Shown: positions 7,601-13,361 of the stretch, piece after piece
How positions within the stretch are numbered: the stretch's first letter is position 1
Layout of the letters: each line of letters opens with the position of its first letter
Assembly: GCA_022768375.1 (NCBI GenBank)
Contig: JALEMG010000031.1
Location: 1 to 40,095, forward strand
Source: Lentisphaeria bacterium
GTDB taxonomy: Bacteria; Verrucomicrobiota; Lentisphaeria; Victivallales; Victivallaceae
Direction of reading: 5' to 3'
DNA length: 40,095 nt
Translations under genes and position numbers: made by a program
Notes under the pieces: model-generated
Seen by the model: only the letters and a program-made list of their open reading frames with translations
The model's database searches: none
What the model was told of the DNA's origin: nothing

Positions 7601-9554
7601 AGAGGGTCAGTTCCCCGTTCCGGTACGAAGTCGTGTAGTCGATGCCGCCGACGGTAAAACTGTCGTTCAAGCCGACGGAACGGTCTTCCACGGTGATCCG
7701 CAGGTCCTCGTCCAGATGGAGACCGGACGCCACGACGAGGGAATCGGCCGCGGGCAATCCGGCGGTGGTCACGGTGACGCACGGCTGGAACAAGGTCAGG
7801 TCCAGCCCGCCGAAATCGACGGTGTAACGGCCGCTGAACGTCAGCCCGACAGTGCCGCCGACAGTGAATGGAGAAAGCGCGATCCTGCCCGAATTGATGA
7901 AAACAAGTTCGGCGTCCCGGACCAGAAACGTGCCGTAACTCGTGATGTCGGCGCCGATGAGGTTGCGCCCGGAAAAACCGATCGTGCCGCTGCTGACGAT
8001 CACATCGCCGAGCCCGGAAAACGTGCTTCCGCTCACGGACACTCTGCCGTAATTCACCAGCGCGCCCCCGTAAGCGGCGGTGTTGCCGGAAAAAAGCGTG
8101 TCGCTCACCGTCATGGCGCATCCGCCCAGATTGTTGATCGCCACGCCGCGATTGTCGGCGAACACGCATGCGCGGAAGGTCAGCGATCCCTGCGGCGTTT
8201 CGATGTATATGACTCCCCCGCCGCCGACATTGCCGCGGAACGTGGCGCCGGTAAGTTCATTCACGTCGGTATTGTAGACGGTGCTCAGGCAGATCGCCGA
8301 ACCGTAGGCCCCGGTGTTGCCGGAAAACACGCTGTCGGTCACGGTAAGTTGTCCGCTGACGCACATCGCCCCGCCGCGGGAAGTCGCGGTGCTGCCGGAA
8401 AACGTGACCCCGCGCAGGGAGAGTTGACCGCTGGCCAGACCGACCGCCGCGCCGTCCCGGGCGCAATTCCCGGAAAACCGCGAATTTTCGATATGCACCG
8501 CGCCGGTAATGGAGTACACCCCGCCGCCCTGCCCGGCGGCGGTGTTGCCGGAGAATGTCGATTCGCCGATGCGCATGCTCCCGGAAGTGTTGTAGATCGC
8601 GCCGCCCTCGCTGCGGGACACATTGCCGTCGAATCCGGAATCGAGAAACGCGATCCCGCCGACCGAGGGACCGATGTAGACCACTCCGGCGGCGGCGGAA
8701 ACATTTCCCTGAAAAAACGACCCGCTGACCGTGACCGCCGTTCCGCCGTGGAGCATCATCGCCCCGCCGTTGCTCGTGGAGGCGTTCATCATGAAAAGCG
8801 AGTCGATCACCACCGCCGCGACATTGGTGTAAAACGCGCCGCCGTCGCAGGAAGCGGTGTTGCCGGCGAAAAAGCAGCCGATGACGTCCACGCCGCCGAG
8901 AGCGGTGTTCTCCAGAAAGACCGCGCCGCCGTTGCCGGCGGAATTGGCGATGAATTGGCTGTTTTCCACGGTGATCCGCCGGAGGGAACGCCCGATGTAG
9001 ACGCCGCCGCCGCTGTTGGAGGCGAGGTTGCCGTTGAAAAAACAGCCGCGGATCATGGTGTTGCTCGCGGAAGCGGAATTGACGGAAACGCCGCCGCCGT
9101 ACATGGCGCGGTTGCGTTCGAAACCGGAACCGGCCAGCAGGGGAATGCCCTCGACGCTGTAGATCGCCCCGCCGCTGTAAAAAGCGGAGTTGTCGACAAA
9201 TGTCGCCCCCGAGACCCGAAGCGTTTCCTTATTCTGAAAGAGCGCCCCGCCGCTGCCGGCGGTGGCCGCATTCAGAACGAACATCACCCCGTTGAGCGAA
9301 CCGGCCCGATCCGCGTAGACCAGACCGCCATTCCCGGCGGCATTGCCGCAGACGGTCCCGCCCTGAATATCCCATGCCAGACTCCCTCCGGGTTGATATT
9401 CCCGTTCGTAAACGTCCGTGAACCCGCCCAAAACGTCGCCGCCGGACTGCATGATCCGGATTTCGGCGGCGGCGGAAGCCAACTGGAGCGCCTCCGGCAG
9501 TGTGGCGCAAATCCGAGTCCCGTCATTCTGAATCAAAGTGATTTCGGTCGCCAT
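4653..9554 (-). CDS. Pmp-like beta-helix surface protein 1, C-terminus replaced by AdhE fragment (chimeric ORF)
   Basis: One open frame of 1633 codons made of unlike parts. From the ATG at 9554, behind GGGAGGGAG, residues 1-~1320 are a repeat protein. About 14 FxxN motifs (FVDN, FNGN, FAGN, FSGN) each precede GGA(I/V/M) or GGGV, the pattern of chlamydial polymorphic membrane proteins folded as a right-handed beta-helix (residues ~75-505). A less regular beta region follows, then a glycine-rich part (ITGG, YGGAH, YGGGWAE, YAGGGSS). The latter matches the same region of the protein at 35353. No N-terminal signal peptide is seen (it begins MATEITLIQNDGTRI). At about 5592 the frame passes into AdhE sequence, and below ~4916 into antisense symporter DNA. 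The natural C-terminus, which would show the anchoring or secretion signal, is missing. I take the repeat part as a real gene and the last ~310 residues as artefact or rearrangement. Confidence 0.75.
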   Translation of the reverse strand: MATEITLIQNDGTRICATLPEALQLASAAAEIRIMQSGGDVLGGFTDVYEREYQPGGSLAWDIQGGTVCGNAAGNGGLVYADRAGSLNGVMFVLNAATAGSGGALFQNKETLRVSGATFVDNSAFYSGGAIYSVEGIPLLAGSGFERNRAMYGGGVSVNSASASNTMIRGCFFNGNLASNSGGGVYIGRSLRRITVENSQFIANSAGNGGAVFLENTALGGVDVIGCFFAGNTASCDGGAFYTNVAAVVIDSLFMMNASTSNGGAMMLHGGTAVTVSGSFFQGNVSAAAGVVYIGPSVGGIAFLDSGFDGNVSRSEGGAIYNTSGSMRIGESTFSGNTAAGQGGGVYSITGAVHIENSRFSGNCARDGAAVGLASGQLSLRGVTFSGSTATSRGGAMCVSGQLTVTDSVFSGNTGAYGSAICLSTVYNTDVNELTGATFRGNVGGGGVIYIETPQGSLTFRACVFADNRGVAINNLGGCAMTVSDTLFSGNTAAYGGALVNYGRVSVSGSTFSGLGDVIVSSGTIGFSGRNLIGADITSYGTFLVRDAELVFINSGRIALSPFTVGGTVGLTFSGRYTVDFGGLDLTLFQPCVTVTTAGLPAADSLVVASGLHLDEDLRITVEDRSVGLNDSFTVGGIDYTTSYRNGELTLSRTSGYDMVFVAPDGTASVVVDGNTVALSGQPVFSDCASGKAALNSGGTLVVAGRTSAAFELDDIVTILTGCAICPDGLEFTDLRAVDVSFQYGTPPVAVHGRSVAGNCRITYEDFVSGDERILADIGVIGGDLRLALSGGSTGSGIALLGGGSCRIDGDLDLAVRNADFGGAVRLTASGTDLAEIAGEVAVSVADSVFRGGLHFGATESATNIGGGFFLRLADSAVIGGGVTVSAAVGNAVLELAGSTVSCIGGNTGPLTVTVAAHERSSVIGGFDAGTVDRLVILSAAGLVFETPRDLSDIALTVDGSICQAGAVVIASGVTAVGDFTIIGGTEQYGLMLLDRELYLVKSLSKVGDATDNYVTGGTVNLVTGGVIGGCFIGTGPRNTGDVRSVITGGTFMKPVIGGGLVRQNEQPLAMGKVTLEISGGSFLGDKLYAAGYAYGMEDRDRGTSPELSVASSCLFLSDVVIGGDIYGGAHTRRNGTAVVSVAEIAVTSGEYGSIYGGGWAEKDSVSIVVDAVIDISGGRVGSIYAGGGSSANGTTRITGGVAVSVGGDAGADFVFLAGKNRQCWVEGDAVLTVSGEMKEMIRISGRNGNGSGDRMLGTSVLNLETDLTVDYLDYVDEVNIKEGSLLTVRTRFLAETISGMAVNFVLDGDLDGDWDVIAGGEVPANTKALIAEVNGVGIDVPFSREKLSPTLALYKVDTYEQAIDNAKALLEYGGLGHTAVLYTNTQNEERIREFGHMMLASRVIINSPASHGAIGDLYNFALNPSLTLGCGSWGGNYVSENVGPMNLLNIKSIAKRRENMLWFQIPSKIYFKYGCLCTAIKDLAGKKRAFIVTDKFLYSTGLLAPMLQTLTDMGIATHVFSDVTPDPTIQLAHKGLEQLKSFDADVIPSLNADPFNPTICSVERFVNNKDPAITGYVKLLPARKKPSCDAVSRFRTMSQVPNATKTVKKRNEIIVIANMIGSFRCNKYTNPL
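4696..5061 (+). pseudogene. Sodium:solute symporter, N-terminal fragment only
   Basis: Starting at 4696 behind AAAGGAG, the first ~73 codons read as the N-terminus of an SSS-family sodium:solute symporter. TM1 is FAITIISFLFFTVLVAFGTW, followed by the family signature DGFFLAGRSL and by LLLTNLSTEQMVGLNG. After about position 4915 the frame leaves the symporter and reads out of frame through an AdhE fragment to a chance stop at 5061. A complete member has roughly 450-600 residues and 13-14 membrane spans, so this gene is decapitated by a rearrangement or an assembly join. Confidence 0.8.
4916..5592 (-). pseudogene. adhE: Internal fragment of bifunctional aldehyde/alcohol dehydrogenase AdhE
   Basis: About 225 codons align by eye with the middle of AdhE. 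They cover the end of the aldehyde dehydrogenase domain (TKALIAEVNGVG, FSREKLSPTLALY, GGLGHTAVLYT, GDLYNF, LTLGCGSWGGN, SENVGP), the linker (AKRRENMLWF) and the start of the iron-dependent alcohol dehydrogenase domain (RAFIVTDKFL, FSDVTPDPT, SFDADVI). It stops just before the expected GGGSPMD nucleotide-binding motif. There is no start or stop of its own. It is in frame with the Pmp-like protein, apparently by chance, and its base composition is clearly less GC-rich than the sequence above 5600. Confidence 0.85.
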
Positions 9555-9575
9555 GTCTCCCTCCCTGCACTGATC

Positions 9576-9608
9576 AAGTTAAAGTGATTTTTAACTTTTG
9601 CATTGCAA
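9576..9608. promoter_or_regulatory. Two adjacent palindromes in the leader of Pmp-like protein 1
   Basis: AAGTTAAA and TTTAACTT (9576-9583, 9590-9597) form a perfect 8-bp inverted repeat with a 6-nt spacer. It is followed at 9598-9608 by TTGCATTGCAA, a palindrome with 5-bp arms. Both lie 22-54 bases before the ATG at 9554, next to the SD. They may be operator sites or a leader hairpin. Confidence 0.4.
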
Positions 9609-9647
9609 TAACTTAACGCCGAGACGCGACTTGAACAAGAGTTGATA

Positions 9648-9674
9648 TGTCGCATTGTGACAACAAATGTCGCA
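9648..9674. promoter_or_regulatory. Direct repeat TGTCGCA, candidate AraC-type site
   Basis: TGTCGCA occurs at 9648-9654 and 9668-9674, 20 bases apart (about two helical turns), upstream of the Pmp-like gene. The same heptamer occurs at 12428-12434 just before the AraC-family gene. Direct half-sites at this spacing are usual for AraC regulators, but the link is an inference. Confidence 0.25.
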
Positions 9675-9707
9675 AAAATTCCGGCGGCGGGAGACAAAAG
9701 GGGCGGA

Positions 9708-12329
9708 TCACTCCGTCGACACCGGCGGCACGGGAAACGTCATGGCGAGGCGCCGCCGCAGATGTTCCGGCGGCCACAGGGGAGCGGGAGCCCATGACCC
9801 GCCGGCCAGATACGTCAGCAGCAGGTGCTTCATCCAGCGGGCGCCGGGATCGTCGATGCCGAGCCGCAGTCCGCAGACCATCAGCCGGCCGCCGCCGACG
9901 CGGAATTCGCAGAGCAGGGCCTTGCGGCAGATCAGTTTGAGCGGCGGGATCAACTCCAGGATCGGGACGTATTCCGGCATGTCGGCGTCAAAGGTCAGCG
10001 ACAGCGAGCCGGTCATCATCGGAAAAAAGTGCCACTGGGCAAATTCCGCGTGAGGGAAACGCTCCCAGACCGGATGAGGATGGATCACCGTCCCCGCGTG
10101 CCCCGGCGAACGCCCCGGAAGATGGGGGCGGTAGACTTCGACATCCATCGTCCCCGGGAATCCCGCCGTCAGCAGCACGGCTCCGCCGCCGGTCAGGAAA
10201 TCCACATCGTCATCCGTCAGAAACGAACGCAGCCGCACCGTCGGAGGCGGAACCGGTTCCGCCTCGGGAAAGCACCAGAAATCCCAAGCGTTTTTCCAGA
10301 CGTCGCGTCCGTGAAACAGGGTCGTTTCCAGCGTGAATTTCATCGCCTCCTCCGTTTCCGGCAACTGCCATTCGACCCGGGCGACGGTACGGACCGACCC
10401 GACGCTGATCTCCGGCAGTTTCATCCGGTCGGCAGCCGGTGCAGAGCCTCCGCACTTCACCCGCCACGTCAGCACCGCCCCGGTCAGGGCGCGGGGACCG
10501 TAGTGGGAAAGGACGATCTCCTCGGAAAACATCTGCCCGGCAGTTCGGTTGCGGAGTTTTCCCGCCCCGCATACCATGACGGTGTCGCCGTTGTAACTGA
10601 GCATGGATTCCGGACTTTCCCCGTATTTCTCCTCGCAGAATCCGATCCGCCGCCCGGGATCGCCGCCGTTGATGCGCCCAAGCATGTCGATGCCGCCATG
10701 GTACCCGTATCCGGCAAGAAAACCGCAACTGCGGATATCTTCCAGCAGTTGTTTGCGCATGGACGCCACCATCAGAGTGTTGATGTGAAAATTTCTGTCG
10801 ATCTCGTTCCAGATGCCGTGCCGGACAATGTCGTTCCGAAGCATGTTCAGCACGTTTTCCCCGTCTCCCTCGCCGGACGGGCGGAACAAGTCAAGACAAC
10901 CGTCCATGATCCCCGGTTCGTGAAGCAGACACGGATGGCGGTAGATGGTGAAAAGCCGCCGCATGTCCTCCGTTCCGGGAAAAAGATCGCGGTCGCGGCT
11001 GCAGTACCCCAGCGCCTCCACCGCGTACAGATCGGAGAATTCGTCCAGCGTCCGCAGCCGCCCGGGGTCGTGAGGGACCGGTTTGTCCCGCAGTTCGCGG
11101 TCCGGAGAAAGATCGCTGTCCACTCCGCGCAGGCACTGCTGCGGCAAGAAAAGCATGCCCGGAGCCAACCGGCGCAGCATCTCCGCCATCCGCCGCAGCC
11201 GGATCAGCGCGTCGTCGTCCAGCATTTTTCCGTTCCCCTCGCAGAAAATCACCGCGCAGGGATGACGGCGGATCATCCGGATGACGGCTTCCGCCTGGGC
11301 TTCCGAGTAGACCGGCGGCAGTTCGGTCTGCACCAGCATTCCCACCTCGTCGCAGGCGGCGTAGAACTGTTCCGGGGGGCACCGGGAACGGCAGCGGATG
11401 AAATTGAATCCGGCGGCCTTGAGTTCCCTCAGGTGTCCGGCATACCGCCGCCGGTCGAAGTGGAAAGAAGCCGTCCCCGTCAGGCCGCAACTGTCCATCG
11501 CGCCCCGCAGAAACACCGGCTGACCGTTGACGATGACCGCCATATCCCGGGTCCCGACGTGGACCGCGCCCCATACCCGATCGTCCGCGTCGCTGAGAAC
11601 GGAGCCTTCCCACAACTCCACCGCCAGTTCGCAGAGTTCCGGGGTACGGTCGCTCCAGCGGAGACACTCGCATGCTTCCGTAAAGAAATCCGTTTCGTCT
11701 CCGCCGCACTCCCGGCTGCCGCGAACCGGAGGACGCCCCTTGACGGAGAACCGCCATTTCAGCGTACAGCCGGCGGCGTCGGCCAACTCGAAGTGCCAGT
11801 GGGGGACCTCCGTTTCAAAGGAGACAAACCAGTCCCGGATGCGGGCATTGCCGGTGAGCCGGAGCACGGCTCCGCCGCCGATGCCGCCGCGCCGACTGCC
11901 GTAAGCCGAGATGTTTTCCCGTTCCGGGGGCGACCGGCGGACGGCGACGACAAGTTCGTTGACGGCGTCGGGGACGAGCAGTCCGCTCAGGTCGAATTCC
12001 GCGGCGGTGAGACCGCCGTACTGCGTCCCCGCCGGTTTGCCGTTGCAGAATACCGCGCCGCCCGGAAGCAGGGGGCCAATGGTCAGCGTCGCGCGGCGGA
12101 ATTGCCCGATCCCGATCTTCCGACGGTAAAAACCGGTCCCGCCTCCGGCGGCGCAGCCGCGGGGACATTGCGGCTCCTCCCAGTAACCGGGGACATCCGC
12201 GATTTTCCGGCACGCGAACTCTTTCGGGAGCCGCTCCGCGCCCGCGGCGAAAACCTCCGGGACGCGCATGTATTCCCATTCTCCGTTCAGATCGATGCGC
12301 TGGCACACTCTCCCGGGAGCGATTTTCAT
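9708..12329 (-). CDS. Glycoside hydrolase family 2-like protein
   Basis: An 873-residue protein of GH2 architecture (beta-galactosidase, beta-glucuronidase and beta-mannosidase relatives). A jelly-roll sugar-binding domain covers residues ~10-165, an Ig-like domain ~165-265, and a TIM-barrel catalytic region begins near FLRGAMDSCG (273-282). Hallmarks are AAGFNFIRCRSRCPPEQFY (305-323), CDEVGMLVQTE (326-336) and RHPCAVIFCEGNG (355-367). In typical GH2 enzymes the last motif ends in NE, the acid/base glutamate; here that position is G367. A possible nucleophile is E471 in PCLLHEPG. No signal peptide is seen. The start at 12329 is supported by AAAGGGAC upstream; the frame stays open to 13079 only through the AraC gene. 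It is transcribed divergently from the AraC regulator, which probably controls it. The substrate is unknown and activity is uncertain. Confidence 0.85.
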   Translation of the reverse strand: MKIAPGRVCQRIDLNGEWEYMRVPEVFAAGAERLPKEFACRKIADVPGYWEEPQCPRGCAAGGGTGFYRRKIGIGQFRRATLTIGPLLPGGAVFCNGKPAGTQYGGLTAAEFDLSGLLVPDAVNELVVAVRRSPPERENISAYGSRRGGIGGGAVLRLTGNARIRDWFVSFETEVPHWHFELADAAGCTLKWRFSVKGRPPVRGSRECGGDETDFFTEACECLRWSDRTPELCELAVELWEGSVLSDADDRVWGAVHVGTRDMAVIVNGQPVFLRGAMDSCGLTGTASFHFDRRRYAGHLRELKAAGFNFIRCRSRCPPEQFYAACDEVGMLVQTELPPVYSEAQAEAVIRMIRRHPCAVIFCEGNGKMLDDDALIRLRRMAEMLRRLAPGMLFLPQQCLRGVDSDLSPDRELRDKPVPHDPGRLRTLDEFSDLYAVEALGYCSRDRDLFPGTEDMRRLFTIYRHPCLLHEPGIMDGCLDLFRPSGEGDGENVLNMLRNDIVRHGIWNEIDRNFHINTLMVASMRKQLLEDIRSCGFLAGYGYHGGIDMLGRINGGDPGRRIGFCEEKYGESPESMLSYNGDTVMVCGAGKLRNRTAGQMFSEEIVLSHYGPRALTGAVLTWRVKCGGSAPAADRMKLPEISVGSVRTVARVEWQLPETEEAMKFTLETTLFHGRDVWKNAWDFWCFPEAEPVPPPTVRLRSFLTDDDVDFLTGGGAVLLTAGFPGTMDVEVYRPHLPGRSPGHAGTVIHPHPVWERFPHAEFAQWHFFPMMTGSLSLTFDADMPEYVPILELIPPLKLICRKALLCEFRVGGGRLMVCGLRLGIDDPGARWMKHLLLTYLAGGSWAPAPLWPPEHLRRRLAMTFPVPPVSTE

Positions 12330-12369
12330 GAAGTCCCTTTCAGGGGATTTTTCCGGTCCCCCTATCAAG

Positions 12370-12415
12370 AATATACTCTGACGCGCTTGACTTTGCAACC
12401 ATACGGATGTATTTT
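12370..12415. promoter_or_regulatory. Overlapping divergent promoters between GH2 and araC-type genes
   Basis: Plus strand: TTGACT (12387-12392), 17 bases, TATTTT (12410-12415), toward the AraC gene. Minus strand: TTGCAA (12398-12393), 17 bases, TATATT (12375-12370), toward the GH2 gene. The two overlap, so the two directions should compete. Just downstream on the plus side, GACAA-GAA-TTGTC (12419-12431) is a short palindrome. Confidence 0.55.
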
Positions 12416-12449
12416 TCAGACAAGAATTGTCGCAAATGGAGGAACTTTC

Positions 12450-13295
12450 ATGGCAGGGACGTACTGGCGCCACTGTGCGTTCCGCGCCGGCAGACCGAGT
12501 ACGGCGGCCGGTCTGCTCAACGTGTGTTCCGCCGGACATTCCATCACCGGCCGGGATTTTCACGACCCCGGCGGCCGCCGGAACACGCTGGATGTGATCT
12601 GGTGCAAGGGCGGCGGCGGACTGGTGCAGAATTACGGCAAGGAGATCAAAATATCGCCCGGAGACAGTTTTTTCTACCTCCCGGAAAGTTTTCGGCGGAT
12701 GTCCGGCGCAAAGGGAAAGTGGGACTACTACTGGTTCAGTTGCGACGGGGCGAATCTGGACGCGGTGATCCGGATTTTTCATTTGAAACAGGAGGTCCGG
12801 CAGGCCGGAAACTGCCCGGAGGAGTTGTTCAACACCATCATCGATTCCCTGCATAACATCGACATTTCCGGGGCGATCCGGGCTTCGGCGGCCGCCTACC
12901 AGATCCTGCTGATGGCGCTCAATCCGTCCGCGACCAAAGCGTCCTGTCTGGAACTCTCCGAAAAATACCGGGAACTGGTGACGCAAAATCTCGCCGATCC
13001 GGATTTTTCCGTGCAGGCGGCCACCAAAACGCTGGCGGTGCACCGCTCCACACTGCACCGGTGTTTCCTCGCCAGTCACGGCGTTTCACCGCAGAGTTAT
13101 CTGACCAGTTGCCGACTGCGGCAGGCTTTGGAATTTCTCAATTCCGGCATGAACGTCAAGGAGATCGCCGCGCGGTGCGGATTCAACGCGCCGCACTATT
13201 TCGCCAAGGTCTTCCGGCGCTGTTTCGGCAAAAGTCCCGTGGAATTCCGCCGCACGCTGATGACCGTGCGTCCCCCCGGAGACGACGGACGGTAA
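12450..13295 (+). CDS. AraC family transcriptional regulator
   Basis: A 281-residue regulator. Residues ~1-110 look like the cupin-type ligand-binding domain, with a strand-rich stretch KISPGDSFFYLPESFRRM. Residues ~175-275 form the AraC DNA-binding domain with two helix-turn-helix units: FSVQAATKTLAVHRSTLHRC, and VKEIAARCGFNAPHYFAKVF leading into the family ending FGKSPVEFRR. The start at 12450 has ATGGAGGAAC just before it; the frame extends far upstream only because the antisense strand of the GH2 gene lacks stops. It is divergent from the GH2 gene with overlapping promoters, the common layout for a local activator sensing a sugar. Its effector is unknown. Confidence 0.92.
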   Translation: MAGTYWRHCAFRAGRPSTAAGLLNVCSAGHSITGRDFHDPGGRRNTLDVIWCKGGGGLVQNYGKEIKISPGDSFFYLPESFRRMSGAKGKWDYYWFSCDGANLDAVIRIFHLKQEVRQAGNCPEELFNTIIDSLHNIDISGAIRASAAAYQILLMALNPSATKASCLELSEKYRELVTQNLADPDFSVQAATKTLAVHRSTLHRCFLASHGVSPQSYLTSCRLRQALEFLNSGMNVKEIAARCGFNAPHYFAKVFRRCFGKSPVEFRRTLMTVRPPGDDGR

Positions 13296-13301
13296 AAGGC
13301 G

Positions 13302-13325
13302 GGCCGCCCGCATCCGCCGGCGGCC
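13302..13325. terminator. GC-rich hairpin between convergent genes
   Basis: GGCCGCC and GGCGGCC form a perfect 7-bp stem with a 10-nt loop, between the AraC stop (13295) and the beta-helix gene stop (13362). CCCCCTTTG follows, so it could terminate from the plus side, but the T run is weak. Confidence 0.35.
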
Positions 13326-13361
13326 TCCCCCTTTGCCCCGAATTTCCCCGCTCCCGGAAGA

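Noticed and set aside
4953-9587. 1544-codon plus-strand ORF
   Set aside because: It is antisense to the Pmp-like protein and AdhE fragment. It has no SD or family match and a composition dominated by D, G, R, A and V. GC-rich codons on the other strand leave this frame free of stops.
9825-12449. Upstream extension of the AraC frame to a 1156-codon ORF
   Set aside because: It is the antisense of the GH2 gene. The AraC protein begins naturally at 12450 behind GGAGGAAC.
12330-13079. Upstream extension of the GH2 frame
   Set aside because: It is antisense to the AraC gene. The SD-supported start is 12329.
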